Below are positions 12,636-24,415 of a stretch of 64,000 nt of DNA, one piece after another. Source of the stretch: Mycobacterium sp. ACS1612 (GTDB lineage Bacteria; Actinomycetota; Actinomycetes; Mycobacteriales; Mycobacteriaceae). The translations under genes were made by a program, and so were the position numbers. The DNA lies in NCBI RefSeq assembly GCF_001667505.1, contig NZ_LZHZ01000018.1:186001-250000 (forward strand), in the 5' to 3' direction. Below the pieces are notes generated by a model. That model worked only from the letters and a program-made list of their open reading frames with translations. It was not told where the DNA came from and ran no database searches. Within the stretch, counting starts at the first letter, position 1. Every line of letters starts with the position of its first letter.

Positions 12636-13192
12636 CATCTGACGACGACAGCGCCGCAGGACCACCGGCTCATCTCGCCAATCTGGCGGGCATGGATCTG
12701 GTGCGTCGAACGCTGGAGGAGGCCCGCGGCGCTGCCCGTATCCAGGGCAAGGACGTCGGTCGTGGGCGCACGTCGCCCGCCCGCCGCCGGGTGGCGGGCA
12801 CCAGTCGGCGTCGGTGGTCGGGGCCTGGCCCGGACTCTCGGGATCCTCAACTGTTGGGTGCGGCGACCAGCGACCTGGCCCGCAGCCGGGGGTGGTCGGG
12901 CCGCGTCGCCGAGGGGTCGGTGTTCGGGCGGTGGCCGGGTCTGGTCGGCGAGCAGATCGCCGCACACGCCGCGCCGACGTCACTGACCGACGGGGTGCTG
13001 ACAGTTTCGGCAGAATCGACGGCGTGGGCCACCCAGCTTCGGATGGTGCAGGCGCAACTGTTGGCCAAGATCGCGGCCGCGGTCGGCGATGGGGTGGTGA
13101 CGTCGCTGAAAATCGTCGGCCCGGTGGCGCCGTCGTGGCGCAAGGGGCGATATCACATCGCGGGTCGCGGACCCCGCGACACGTACGGCTGA
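12632..13192 (+). CDS. DUF721 (UPF0232) family protein, Rv0004-type
   Basis: A 186-residue protein of the DUF721 family that always follows recF in mycobacteria. The N-terminal third is basic and low in complexity ([19 protein letters not shown]). The DUF721 domain covers about residues 75-175: [19 protein letters not shown], then [19 protein letters not shown]. In M. tuberculosis the Rv0004 protein binds the DnaB helicase and DNA during early replication, a role described for this family in actinobacteria. The ATG at 12632 overlaps the recF stop (ATGA). Confidence 0.85.
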   Translation: MTSDDDSAAGPPAHLANLAGMDLVRRTLEEARGAARIQGKDVGRGRTSPARRRVAGTSRRRWSGPGPDSRDPQLLGAATSDLARSRGWSGRVAEGSVFGRWPGLVGEQIAAHAAPTSLTDGVLTVSAESTAWATQLRMVQAQLLAKIAAAVGDGVVTSLKIVGPVAPSWRKGRYHIAGRGPRDTYG

Positions 13193-13360
13193 GGCCGTCG
13201 GCGTCGGTGGGCTGAGAGCCGCCAGAAGGCCGCGACCCTACCGCTTGAGCGACTTCACGCACCTGAGATCGAGAAATTCCACAGACGGCGCAAATAGGTG
13301 TGCAGAAACGCCGCCTCAGAGTCGGTCCCGGCGCTGTCTCCCGGTAGACTGTTGTCATGA

Positions 13361-15457
<2,097 letters not shown>

Positions 15458-15492
15458 CGGCGAAGTACACAACCAATTAGGGCTGAGAATTC

Positions 15493-18000
<2,508 letters not shown>

Positions 18001-18028
18001 CCGGTGGCGGACAGGTAAGGAGCCGTAG

Positions 18029-18868
18029 GTGAGTTCACCGAACGAGCCGGGGTACCCACGTACGGGCGACGCCCCCGGCAGCGCCAACGGCTCCGGCGGC
18101 GCGCCGTCGTCCAAGGACAACGGCTCGCTCGGCAACGCGGCAGCCCGCGGCGGCAACGACGTCCCACCGTGGCAGCGGGGGCCCGCGAACCGCGCCCCAC
18201 GTCAGCCGCAGCGTCAGGCCCCCGAGGGTGGCCACAACGCCGGTGTGGACGCTCGGCTGAACCGGTTCATTGCCGGGGGGTCCGGGTCGTCCGCACAGGC
18301 GCCGTCGCACGAGCAGGACGCGCCTGCGTTCGGTGAACGCACCGAGACGGTGCGGCCCGAGAGTTACGCCAGCGAGCTACCCGACCTGTCAGGGCCCACG
18401 CCGCGACCGGCGCAGCCGCGCAAGGAGCAGCAGCGTCCGGCGTCGGAACCGGCCAGCCGTCCCGCGGCGTCCAGTCGGGCGCAGGTCGGCACCCGGCACA
18501 AGGGGCCGGTCCGGGCCAGCATGCAGATCCGCCGCATCGATCCGTGGAGCACGCTGAAGGTGTCGCTGGTGCTGTCGGTGGCACTGTTCTTCGTGTGGAT
18601 GATCGCCGTGGCGTTCCTGTATCTGGTGCTCGGCGGCATGGGCGTGTGGAGCAAGCTGAACAGCAACGTCGGCGACCTGCTGACCAGCGCGGGCGGCAGC
18701 TCCGGCGGCGAGTTGGTGTCCAGCGGAACGATCTTCGGCGGAGCCGCGTTGATCGGCCTGGTGAATATCGTGCTGCTGACCGCGATGGCGACGTGTGCGG
18801 CGTTCATCTACAACTTGACCACCGATCTGGTGGGTGGGGTGGAAGTCACCCTGGCCGACAGGGATTGA
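18029..18868 (+). CDS. DUF3566 transmembrane protein, Rv0007-type
   Basis: A 279-residue membrane protein that follows gyrA in mycobacteria. The first 150 residues are a proline-, serine- and arginine-rich cytoplasmic region of low complexity. The DUF3566 domain follows from about 160: [19 protein letters not shown], a membrane segment [19 protein letters not shown], a glycine-serine loop, and a second one [20 protein letters not shown]. Function is not established. The GTG at 18029 has AAGGAG six bases upstream. It lies 28 bases after gyrA and probably shares its transcript. Confidence 0.88.
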   Translation: MSSPNEPGYPRTGDAPGSANGSGGAPSSKDNGSLGNAAARGGNDVPPWQRGPANRAPRQPQRQAPEGGHNAGVDARLNRFIAGGSGSSAQAPSHEQDAPAFGERTETVRPESYASELPDLSGPTPRPAQPRKEQQRPASEPASRPAASSRAQVGTRHKGPVRASMQIRRIDPWSTLKVSLVLSVALFFVWMIAVAFLYLVLGGMGVWSKLNSNVGDLLTSAGGSSGGELVSSGTIFGGAALIGLVNIVLLTAMATCAAFIYNLTTDLVGGVEVTLADRD

Positions 18869-18923
18869 GTTTGGGCGGCGGCACAGCGGTGAGGTAATCT
18901 CGTCGCTCGGCCGTACCCATTTC

Positions 18924-18997
18924 GGGGCTATAGCTCAGGCGGTTAGAGCGCTTCGCTGATAACGAAGAGGTCGGAGGTTCGAGTCCTCCTAGCCCCA
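18924..18997 (+). tRNA. ileT: tRNA-Ile (GAT)
   Basis: A 74-base cloverleaf with acceptor stem GGGGCTA pairing TAGCCCC, D-loop AGCTCAGGCGGTTAGAGC, anticodon stem-loop CTTCGCTGATAACGAAG with GAT, and T-loop GGTTCGAGTCC. Discriminator base A at 18997; CCA is not encoded. Confidence 0.97.
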
Positions 18998-19013
18998 CGG
19001 AAAGGTGCATACC

Positions 19014-19118
19014 TTGAGGCTGGTGTTCGTGCTCGCGGCCATCGCCGTCGCGGTGCTGGTGTGGCGGTCGCGGCACGGCGTCGAGGTGTGGCACACCGCG
19101 GCCGACGCGCCGTCCTGA
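19014..19118 (+). CDS. DLW-39-like small membrane protein
   Basis: A 34-residue open frame between tRNA-Ile and tRNA-Ala. It has a single hydrophobic segment LVFVLAAIAVAVLVWRSRHG and a short C-terminal tail with VEVWHTAADAPS. Actinobacterial genomes carry a tiny DLW-39 family protein at this place after gyrA, with the same plan of one membrane helix, basic residues and a tail with a conserved tryptophan. The TTG at 19014 is chosen because AAAGG lies eight bases upstream; an in-frame GTG at 19005 is possible. Function unknown. Confidence 0.6.
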   Translation: MRLVFVLAAIAVAVLVWRSRHGVEVWHTAADAPS

Positions 19119-19126
19119 CCACATCA

Positions 19127-19199
19127 GGGGCCTTAGCTCAGTTGGTAGAGCGCTACCTTTGCAAGGTAGATGTCAGGAGTTCGATTCTCCTAGGCTCCA
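19127..19199 (+). tRNA. alaT: tRNA-Ala (TGC), integration site of the element
   Basis: A 73-base cloverleaf: acceptor GGGGCCT pairs AGGCTCC with one G-T, D-loop AGCTCAGTTGGTAGAGC, anticodon stem-loop CTACCTTTGCAAGGTAG with TGC at 19160-19162, T-loop GAGTTCGATTCTC. It remains intact because the mobile element brought a copy of the 3' half. That copy is repeated at 34865-34911. Confidence 0.97.
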
Positions 19200-19202
19200 C
19201 AA
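19156..19202. repeat. attL core (47 bp, in tRNA-Ala)
   Basis: Left copy of the 47-bp core. It starts in the anticodon stem of tRNA-Ala (CCTTTGCAAGG) and runs three bases past the tRNA end. All 47 bases match the right copy; the next bases on each side differ. Confidence 0.95.
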
Positions 19203-19241
19203 GCGAAACAGCAGGTAGACAAGGCTGTTTACGTCGCCAAC

Positions 19242-20381
19242 CTAGGCCGGAATTCGCTCCGTGCCCACACTTTGCCCACACTCTCGTGTTAAAAGTGCGT
19301 TGATGGCGACCCCGACCGCCTCGACGTCGGACCCGTACAGGTGGCCATACCGGTCTAGCGTCAACCCCGCCGACTCGTGGCCAAGCATGTTCTGAAGAGC
19401 CTTGATGTTCGCCCCGGCCTGGATCGCCAGCGACGCCGCAGTGTGCCGTAGCTCGTGGATCTTGAAGTCGTACACCGTCGTCGGCTCACCCGTTGCGTCG
19501 GTGACAGTTCGGGGGAACAGTCTGGCCGCCACGACGGCATCGGACCACCACCGGCGCCGCACGTTGTTCCCGCGCATGTGCCCGCCCTGGGAGTCGGGGA
19601 ACACCAGAGCGTCGGGCTCGCCAGGGGTAAGAAGGTCCGCGACGAAAGCGGGCAGGCTCACCGTGCGCCCCTTGGCGCTCTTGGGTGACCCAATCTCGAA
19701 CACTCCGTCCACGAGAGCCACCGACCGGGTGATCCGGATCTGCCTCTTCTCTAGATCGAGATCCCGCCACCGCAGCTCCGCCACTTCACCGAACCGGAGG
19801 CCGCACGTCCCGAGCACGTACACCAGAGGGCGGTGGTCGCCAGCCGCATCGGCCAAGGTGTGCAACTGCTCCAATGTGATGAACCTTTGCTCGGCTGCCC
19901 GCACTGACGGCAACTCCACGCCGTCCACGGGATTCGTCACGAGCCTGTTCTCGGCCACGGCCATCGCGAGCACCTGGCGCAAGACACCGATCGACTTGTG
20001 CACTGTCGCCGGGGCGAGATCGACACTGAGTTCGGCGACCCACTCGCGCACCATCTGACGACTGATGTCTCCGAGCGCGACGTCCGCACGCTTAGCGATC
20101 GCGGTGTCGACGATGACTCGATAGGTGGCGCGGGTCGACGGCTTCAGCTTGTGTTTGGAGTCCAACCACTCATGCGCGAAGTCGCCCAGCTTCACCCGGC
20201 CCGCGGCCGGGGCGACATACGCGCCCTTGCGCTTGTCGACCTCGAGCTGGTTCGCCCAAGCCTCCGCCTCGCGTTTAGTCCGAAACCCACGTCTATCCGT
20301 TTGGCGCCGGTCCGGCGTCCTGTAGCGCACACGGTAACGCGTTGCGCCAGAGGAAGTTTCGTACTTCTCAATCGTCGCCAA
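19242..20381 (-). CDS. int: Tyrosine-type site-specific integrase
   Basis: A 379-residue phage integrase that would catalyse recombination between tRNA-Ala and the element. Three parts are visible: an N-terminal AP2-like arm-binding segment (SSGATRYRVRYRTPDRRQTD), a SAM-like core-binding domain at about 62-150 (LGDFAHEWLDSKHKLKPSTR), and the catalytic domain with R196 (GTCGLRFGEVAELRW), H309-x-x-R312 (HELRHTAASL), H335 (LGHESAGLTL) and the nucleophile Y345 (DRYGHLY). All catalytic residues are present, so the enzyme looks active. The TTG at 20381 has AAGGAG nine bases upstream; an earlier in-frame TTG abuts that site. It overlaps the repressor gene by 14 bases, so both are probably cotranscribed. 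Confidence 0.93.
   Translation of the reverse strand: MATIEKYETSSGATRYRVRYRTPDRRQTDRRGFRTKREAEAWANQLEVDKRKGAYVAPAAGRVKLGDFAHEWLDSKHKLKPSTRATYRVIVDTAIAKRADVALGDISRQMVREWVAELSVDLAPATVHKSIGVLRQVLAMAVAENRLVTNPVDGVELPSVRAAEQRFITLEQLHTLADAAGDHRPLVYVLGTCGLRFGEVAELRWRDLDLEKRQIRITRSVALVDGVFEIGSPKSAKGRTVSLPAFVADLLTPGEPDALVFPDSQGGHMRGNNVRRRWWSDAVVAARLFPRTVTDATGEPTTVYDFKIHELRHTAASLAIQAGANIKALQNMLGHESAGLTLDRYGHLYGSDVEAVGVAINALLTRECGQSVGTERIPA
19261..19280. promoter_or_regulatory. Candidate integrase arm-type site, left
   Basis: GTGCCCACACTTTGCCCACA, two TGCCCACA units 11 bases apart, 58 bases inside the left core. The same 20-base pattern with 2 mismatches is found inside the right end at 34762-34781. 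Paired short repeats near both cores are typical arm-type binding sites of tyrosine integrases. The left one lies within the 3' end of the integrase gene. Confidence 0.5.
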
Positions 20382-20877
20382 CGCCGCCAACTCCTTGCTC
20401 GCGCAGCTCCTGCAGCAGCTTCTCTGATTCGTCGTGCTCCCATTGGGGCCACGCTCGGTCGCCGAACGCCATCATTGACAGGCCCGAACCCGGTAGCGGA
20501 CCGCCGGCGTTGAGCCATCGCCATAAGAGCTCCGCTGGAACGCCGCCGGAAACACCCGTCGCGACGACCACTTGGTCACGCTTCGATGCCACTGGCATGA
20601 GGAGAGTCGCGGGCGAAACACCAAGTGCGAGAGCTAAAGCCACGAGATCGTCCGGAGTGACGCGGCGCTGGCCGGCCTCGATGCGCCGCACACCGACGGC
20701 GTTGATGGACCAGTCGGCACGCTCTTGCAGCAATTCGGAGAGACGGGTGTAGCTCATGTTCTGGTCAGTCCGTAGGCGCTCGACGTTCTTAGCCACTGTT
20801 TTCGCGCTCTGTCCTGTATCGGGTTCCTTCCCTACCACGGCACCGACATTGCCATAGTTTGGCAGAAAAGTCACCAT
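20368..20877 (-). CDS. XRE-family transcriptional repressor (immunity type)
   Basis: A 169-residue protein with one helix-turn-helix domain: NMSYTRLSELLQERADWSIN, then GVRRIEAGQRRVTPDDLVAL and ALGVSPATLLMP. The C-terminal half is acidic and unassigned. The position before the integrase and divergent to an excisionase-like gene is that of a lysogeny repressor. The start is uncertain: the ATG at 20877 follows AAGG directly, which suggests a leaderless or weak start. One operator copy (20849-20869) lies within the first codons, so binding there could block its own transcription. Confidence 0.8.
   Translation of the reverse strand: MVTFLPNYGNVGAVVGKEPDTGQSAKTVAKNVERLRTDQNMSYTRLSELLQERADWSINAVGVRRIEAGQRRVTPDDLVALALALGVSPATLLMPVASKRDQVVVATGVSGGVPAELLWRWLNAGGPLPGSGLSMMAFGDRAWPQWEHDESEKLLQELREQGVGGVGDD
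20849..20869. promoter_or_regulatory. Candidate repressor operator O1
   Basis: TTGCCATAGTTTGGCAGAAA and one more A. The core is an imperfect palindrome TGCCA-tag-tTTGGCA. It matches the second copy at 20917-20937 at 19 of 21 bases, in the same orientation. It overlaps the 5' coding end of the repressor gene. Confidence 0.6.
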
Positions 20878-20879
20878 CC

Positions 20880-20910
20880 TTGACAGTGTCTCACTGCCCG
20901 TGGTAGCAAT
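20880..20910 (+). promoter_or_regulatory. Candidate rightward early promoter
   Basis: TTGACA at 20880-20885, then 18 bases, then TAGCAAT at 20904-20910. The -35 box is perfect; the -10 box is poor. The predicted start falls at or beside operator O2, as expected for a repressed early promoter. Confidence 0.4.
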
Positions 20911-20916
20911 TGGGCA

Positions 20917-20937
20917 CTGCCAAAGTTTGGCAGAAAA
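20917..20937. promoter_or_regulatory. Candidate repressor operator O2
   Basis: CTGCCAAAGTTTGGCAGAAA and one more A, with palindromic core CTGCCAAA-g-TTTGGCAG. It sits just before the excisionase-like gene, covering the expected transcription start of the rightward promoter. With O1 it forms the likely switch between integrated and excised states. Confidence 0.65.
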
Positions 20938-20953
20938 CTGACAGGAGGTGTCG

Positions 20954-21163
20954 ATGGCAGACCTGCTCGCACTGGAGGAACTGCCGCCTATCGCGACCGC
21001 GGGCCAGGTGGCACAGGTTGTGCAAACGACAGTGGACGCCCTGGCCCAGGACCGTTACCGGCGGCGGGGGATTCCGTACGTGAAGATCGGCGGCCGTGTC
21101 CGGTACCTCCGTCAGGACGTCCTCGACTATTTGGCCGCGAGCCGCTTTGGAGGGGTGGCATGA
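20954..21163 (+). CDS. Excisionase-like / AlpA-like helix-turn-helix protein
   Basis: A 69-residue protein with a winged-helix DNA-binding pattern typical of excisionases: IATAGQVAQVVQTTVDALAQ, then IPYVKIGGRVRYLRQDVLDY. The ATG at 20954 has AGGAGG five bases upstream. First gene on the rightward transcript, divergent to the repressor. It probably directs excision or activates early genes. Its stop overlaps the next ATG by ATGA. Confidence 0.75.
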   Translation: MADLLALEELPPIATAGQVAQVVQTTVDALAQDRYRRRGIPYVKIGGRVRYLRQDVLDYLAASRFGGVA

Positions 21164-21510
21164 CAGTCGAGTCAAAAAGAGGAAGGCCCCGGGGCCGCAA
21201 TCCCCGAAGCCTTCTCGAACCCATTCATCACCAGAAAGGAAGTTCATCGATGACTTTACAACCGAGTGCTGACAAAGGCGACATCGTGTACACCGTGGAG
21301 TGCGGCGCCCTGGAGGGCCGACTCATCCGGCTCGCGACAACAGAGACCGAGCACTTGATCGTCGACTTCACGGCGGAGATCGACGGCCTACCCGACACCT
21401 GCGGCATGTCAGACGTCGCCATCTACGAGCCGGAAATGCTCGACGACCTCGCCGCAATCGTGGGCGATCTTCGGCGCGAACTACGCCGTTTGATGGACGG
21501 TGCGCAATGA
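21160..21510 (+). CDS. Small element protein of unknown function
   Basis: A 116-residue frame from ATG 21160 (ATGA overlap, GGAGG upstream) with no family recognised. A second start at ATG 21250 has AAAGGAAG seven bases before it and would give 86 residues, MTLQPSADKGDIVYTVECGA and so on. The extra N-terminal part is basic and encoded over a strong hairpin (21182-21214), so the shorter form may be the real one. The C-terminal half is acidic with a helical end (LDDLAAIVGDLRRELRRLM). It overlaps the next gene by ATGA. Confidence 0.6.
   Translation: MTVESKRGRPRGRNPRSLLEPIHHQKGSSSMTLQPSADKGDIVYTVECGALEGRLIRLATTETEHLIVDFTAEIDGLPDTCGMSDVAIYEPEMLDDLAAIVGDLRRELRRLMDGAQ
21182..21214 (+). terminator. 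Hairpin after the excisionase-like gene
   Basis: GAAGGC (21182-21187) pairs GCCTTC (21209-21214), and inside it GGGG (21191-21194) pairs CCCC (21202-21205). No T-run follows. It may be an attenuator or weak terminator between the excisionase-like gene and the start at 21250. Confidence 0.4.
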
Positions 21511-21797
21511 CGATCAGGACCGCTGATGCAGGATTGGAGCGGCGCCACAGCGCGAAGTTGCGCATGCCACCGGTCGAGCCCTGCGGTTGTATTCGAGATC
21601 CACACTTTGATCGCCACCGTTGCCACGACGTCATCAGCGACAACATGGCCGAAGCTGCAGTAGCTGCCGTCGTGCATCTCGACCGACTCGGCACGCCCGC
21701 GATCCTTGATGGCGGGACGTGCGACAGGATCCGGCGGCTGGGCTACCACCAGTTGGCCGCCAGCGTCCACAGGCGATCAGCGAAGTTGGCGGCGTGA
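21507..21797 (+). CDS. Small cysteine/histidine-containing element protein
   Basis: A 96-residue protein with no firm family. The segment PCGCIRDPHFDRHRCHD could bind a metal ion (two cysteines, then H, H, C, H). The rest looks alpha-helical and small. ATG at 21507 overlaps the previous stop (ATGA), and its own stop overlaps the GTG of the ATPase (GTGA). It is therefore one link in a chain of coupled genes. Confidence 0.65.
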   Translation: MTIRTADAGLERRHSAKLRMPPVEPCGCIRDPHFDRHRCHDVISDNMAEAAVAAVVHLDRLGTPAILDGGTCDRIRRLGYHQLAASVHRRSAKLAA

Positions 21798-23551
21798 GCG
21801 ACGACAAGCCGACCGAAAAGCGTTCGGTTGCATCGCAACTCGTCGACATGGCTCGGGAAAACTACGTCCTAGGCATCAGCGACGACGGGCAGCCATTCGG
21901 TACCTACCCGGATGTCGCCCACGTCGCGATGACATTGCGGGGAGGGAAGCTCGGCCTCAGGGCCGAGCTTGCCCGAAGGTTTTTCGACAAGCACGACGCG
22001 GTCCCCGCATCGCAAGCACTCGCAGACGCATGCACAGTGCTGGAGGGGTATGCCACCCAGGAGCGTGCACGCCCACTACACCTTCGTGTAGCGGCCCGCG
22101 CTGGCGCCATCTACATCGACATGGCCGACCACGAGGACCGCGTCATCGTCATCACCGACGGCGCATGGCACATCGAACGCACAGCGCCAGTTGTGTTCCG
22201 CCGCACCGCCCTTACAGCACCGTTACCGGAACCTGCGGAGCGTAGTGACCTTAATCTGCTCTGGCGGTACGTGAATGTCGATGATCGCGACCGCCCGATA
22301 CTGCTCGCGTTCCTCGTCTCGGCTCTGATTCAGCCCGATGCTCCCCACGTCATCCTGGGTCTACTGGCTGAACACGGCAGCGCCAAGAGCACCACCACCC
22401 GGCACCTCGTCTCGCTGGTGGATCCATCCATCGCACCGCTACGGATGCCGCCTCGTGACATCGACAACTGGGCCACGGCGGCGAACGGGAGCTGGGTGGT
22501 CGCCATCGACAACATGTCCGACGTCTCGCCGTGGTTCTCCGACGCTCTCTGCCGGGCGGCGACCGGCGACGCACTCCCAAAGCGTGCGCTCTACACCGAC
22601 AGCGACTTGGCCGTGCTCAAATTCCGCCGCTGCGTGATCCTGAACGGGATCGACCTCGGCGGCCTCGCCGGCGACCTGTCCGACCGGCTCGCGCCGGTCG
22701 ACCTCAAGCGCATCACGTCGGCCCTTCGCCGCGACGAGTCAGAGATCGCAACCGGATGGGAACGCGACCGACCCGCGGTCCTGACCGGGCTGCTCAACCT
22801 CGCTGCAGCAGTGCACCTCATGCTGCCGAACATCCAGGTGCCCGAAGGACTTCCCCGCATGGCCGACTACGCACGAGTACTGAAGTGCGTCGACACCATC
22901 CAGAAGACCAACGGCATGAGCCGCTATCTCGACCGCGCCACCCGACTCGCGGCAGACAGCGTCGCGTCGGATTCCTTCATCGCTGAATTACAACGCCAGC
23001 TTCACAGGGCCGAAGGAACTCCCGCCGCCCACGTCTTGGCTGACGTCACCTCTCGGGCAGCATCGACCGGACCTGATTGGCGCCGCCCTCGCGACTGGCC
23101 GAAGAACGCTCGTGCGACCACCACCCGGCTAACTCGGCACGCACCCGCACTTCGGTCACTCGGGTGGTCGATCGAGCATGACAACGGCCGAAACCACGAC
23201 AACGTCACCAAGTGGACGATCACACCGCCAGAGGAAGACTTGCAGAGTTCCTCGCACACCTCGCCTGCCTCGCAACCGCAGGTCAACGCGCTGACCGAGT
23301 GCGAGTCAGGCGCGAGTCAGGCGAGTTACGCGAGTCAGGTGCTCCCCAGTACCTCGCAGCCGACTAGCGGCCTGACCAGCGAAGACGAGGCTGCGAGCCA
23401 AGCGAGGCAAATATCAGGCTTCCCTCTGACGGCAAGCTGTGCCGCCTGTGACCGGCCCCTCCTGCAGTCGAACACGACCGGACTGTGCCGTGAGTGCCGA
23501 CTCGTCGCCCAGAGCGAGCAAACCGACGCCACCCAGGAGGTGACGGTATGA
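21794..23551 (+). CDS. P-loop ATPase of mobile element (replication-type)
   Basis: A 585-residue protein, the largest of the left half. A P-loop lies at about residues 191-198: LAEHGSAKSTTTRHL, in which both usual P-loop glycines of the form GxxxxGK are alanine but the lysine and serine remain. A Walker B-like WVVAIDNMS follows. This is the pattern of helicase/primase-associated ATPases in actinobacterial integrative elements; a role in element replication is inferred. The C-terminal 90 residues are a Ser/Gln/Ala-rich linker ending in a zinc-ribbon-like CAACDRPLL...CREC. The linker DNA holds tandem GCGAGTCAGG units at 23301-23340. The GTG start at 21794 overlaps the previous stop. Confidence 0.7.
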   Translation: MSDDKPTEKRSVASQLVDMARENYVLGISDDGQPFGTYPDVAHVAMTLRGGKLGLRAELARRFFDKHDAVPASQALADACTVLEGYATQERARPLHLRVAARAGAIYIDMADHEDRVIVITDGAWHIERTAPVVFRRTALTAPLPEPAERSDLNLLWRYVNVDDRDRPILLAFLVSALIQPDAPHVILGLLAEHGSAKSTTTRHLVSLVDPSIAPLRMPPRDIDNWATAANGSWVVAIDNMSDVSPWFSDALCRAATGDALPKRALYTDSDLAVLKFRRCVILNGIDLGGLAGDLSDRLAPVDLKRITSALRRDESEIATGWERDRPAVLTGLLNLAAAVHLMLPNIQVPEGLPRMADYARVLKCVDTIQKTNGMSRYLDRATRLAADSVASDSFIAELQRQLHRAEGTPAAHVLADVTSRAASTGPDWRRPRDWPKNARATTTRLTRHAPALRSLGWSIEHDNGRNHDNVTKWTITPPEEDLQSSSHTSPASQPQVNALTECESGASQASYASQVLPSTSQPTSGLTSEDEAASQARQISGFPLTASCAACDRPLLQSNTTGLCRECRLVAQSEQTDATQEVTV

Positions 23552-23573
23552 GGCCCAACTGAAGGGGGCAACA

Positions 23574-23825
23574 ATGACTGATCAAACCCACCTGGTCGAC
23601 CACGGCCGCAGCCGCAGCCTCTGCGACGGTGGTTCGCCCGACTACACCGCCGTGACGGCGGTCGCTGCCGACGGGTCGACACACCTACTCCTGGCACTCA
23701 ATGCGGCCGTGGGCGACGGAGCCGTCTACTACGACGCCGCGTGTGTCGACGTCGTACACGAACAGGTCGGCGATCTGCCTCTGGAGTTCGTACGTCGGAT
23801 CACGGTGAGCAGGCGCAAGTTATGA
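23574..23825 (+). CDS. Small element protein, unknown
   Basis: An 83-residue protein starting at ATG 23574 with GAAGGGGG five bases upstream. The sequence TAVTAVAADGSTHLLLALNA looks like a beta hairpin and helix; no family is recognised. It lies 22 bases after the ATPase gene. Confidence 0.6.
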   Translation: MTDQTHLVDHGRSRSLCDGGSPDYTAVTAVAADGSTHLLLALNAAVGDGAVYYDAACVDVVHEQVGDLPLEFVRRITVSRRKL

Positions 23826-23892
23826 CTGATTACCGCTGCGACAACTTCGTCATCGCTCAGATATGCCATTGACACGGGCTCGAGGAGTTGGA

Positions 23893-24222
23893 ATGAACTC
23901 GCTTGATCAGACAGACCTTCGAATGGCTTGGGTCACTGCGAATTACTACCGCAGGGCGCACATTCTGGCGAAGCGGCCGGTTCCAGCGGCCGCCGATAGA
24001 TTGGCCGATCACCTGCAAGCGGCTCTCACCGTGTCCGCCAACGGACAGGGATCTGTTGTCGCACAGCCAGACTGGGTGTCGACGGGTGAGGCCGCCCGCC
24101 AACTCGGTTGTAGCGAACGCACTGCCCGCCGCCTCGCGGCTCGTGTCGGTCGACGAGTCGGGCGGGAACGGATGATTCCCGTCGATGCGCTACCCGGCGA
24201 GGAGGAGACGACAGTTGACTGA
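23893..24222 (+). CDS. Helix-turn-helix DNA-binding protein
   Basis: A 109-residue protein. The C-terminal half has a MerR/AlpA-like helix-turn-helix: DWVSTGEAARQLGCSERTAR, then RVGRERMIPVDALPGEE. The N-terminal half is helical and unassigned. ATG at 23893 has GAGGAG five bases upstream; the frame open from 23863 is rejected for that reason. It overlaps the next gene by 8 bases. It may be a second regulator of the element. Confidence 0.65.
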   Translation: MNSLDQTDLRMAWVTANYYRRAHILAKRPVPAAADRLADHLQAALTVSANGQGSVVAQPDWVSTGEAARQLGCSERTARRLAARVGRRVGRERMIPVDALPGEEETTVD

Positions 24223-24415
24223 ACTCGACACGGCGACCAAGCAGGCAATCGCCGATATGACCGATGACGATTACCGCGCATGGAGAAAGTCAATGGAAGC
24301 AGAACTTCGCCCGCCGACGATCCGCCCAAAGACACAAGCTGGCCTCGACGAAGCACGCAGGCGCAGCTACATCGACGACAACGCCGGCACCCAGGAAGGC
24401 GGCACAGATGAGTGA
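24215..24415 (+). CDS. Small acidic/basic element protein, unknown
   Basis: A 66-residue frame with TTG start at 24215 after GGAGGAG, overlapping the HTH gene by 8 bases. Content: ELDTATKQAIADMTDDDYRA, then RRRSYIDDNAGTQEGG. It is probably helical and cytoplasmic. No family recognised. Its end overlaps the next start by 8 bases. Confidence 0.5.
   Translation: MTELDTATKQAIADMTDDDYRAWRKSMEAELRPPTIRPKTQAGLDEARRRSYIDDNAGTQEGGTDE

Noticed and set aside
23301-23340. GCGAGTCAGG repeats as possible replication iterons
   Set aside because: They keep the coding frame in a Ser/Gln-rich linker of the ATPase. An iteron role cannot be excluded but nothing else supports it.
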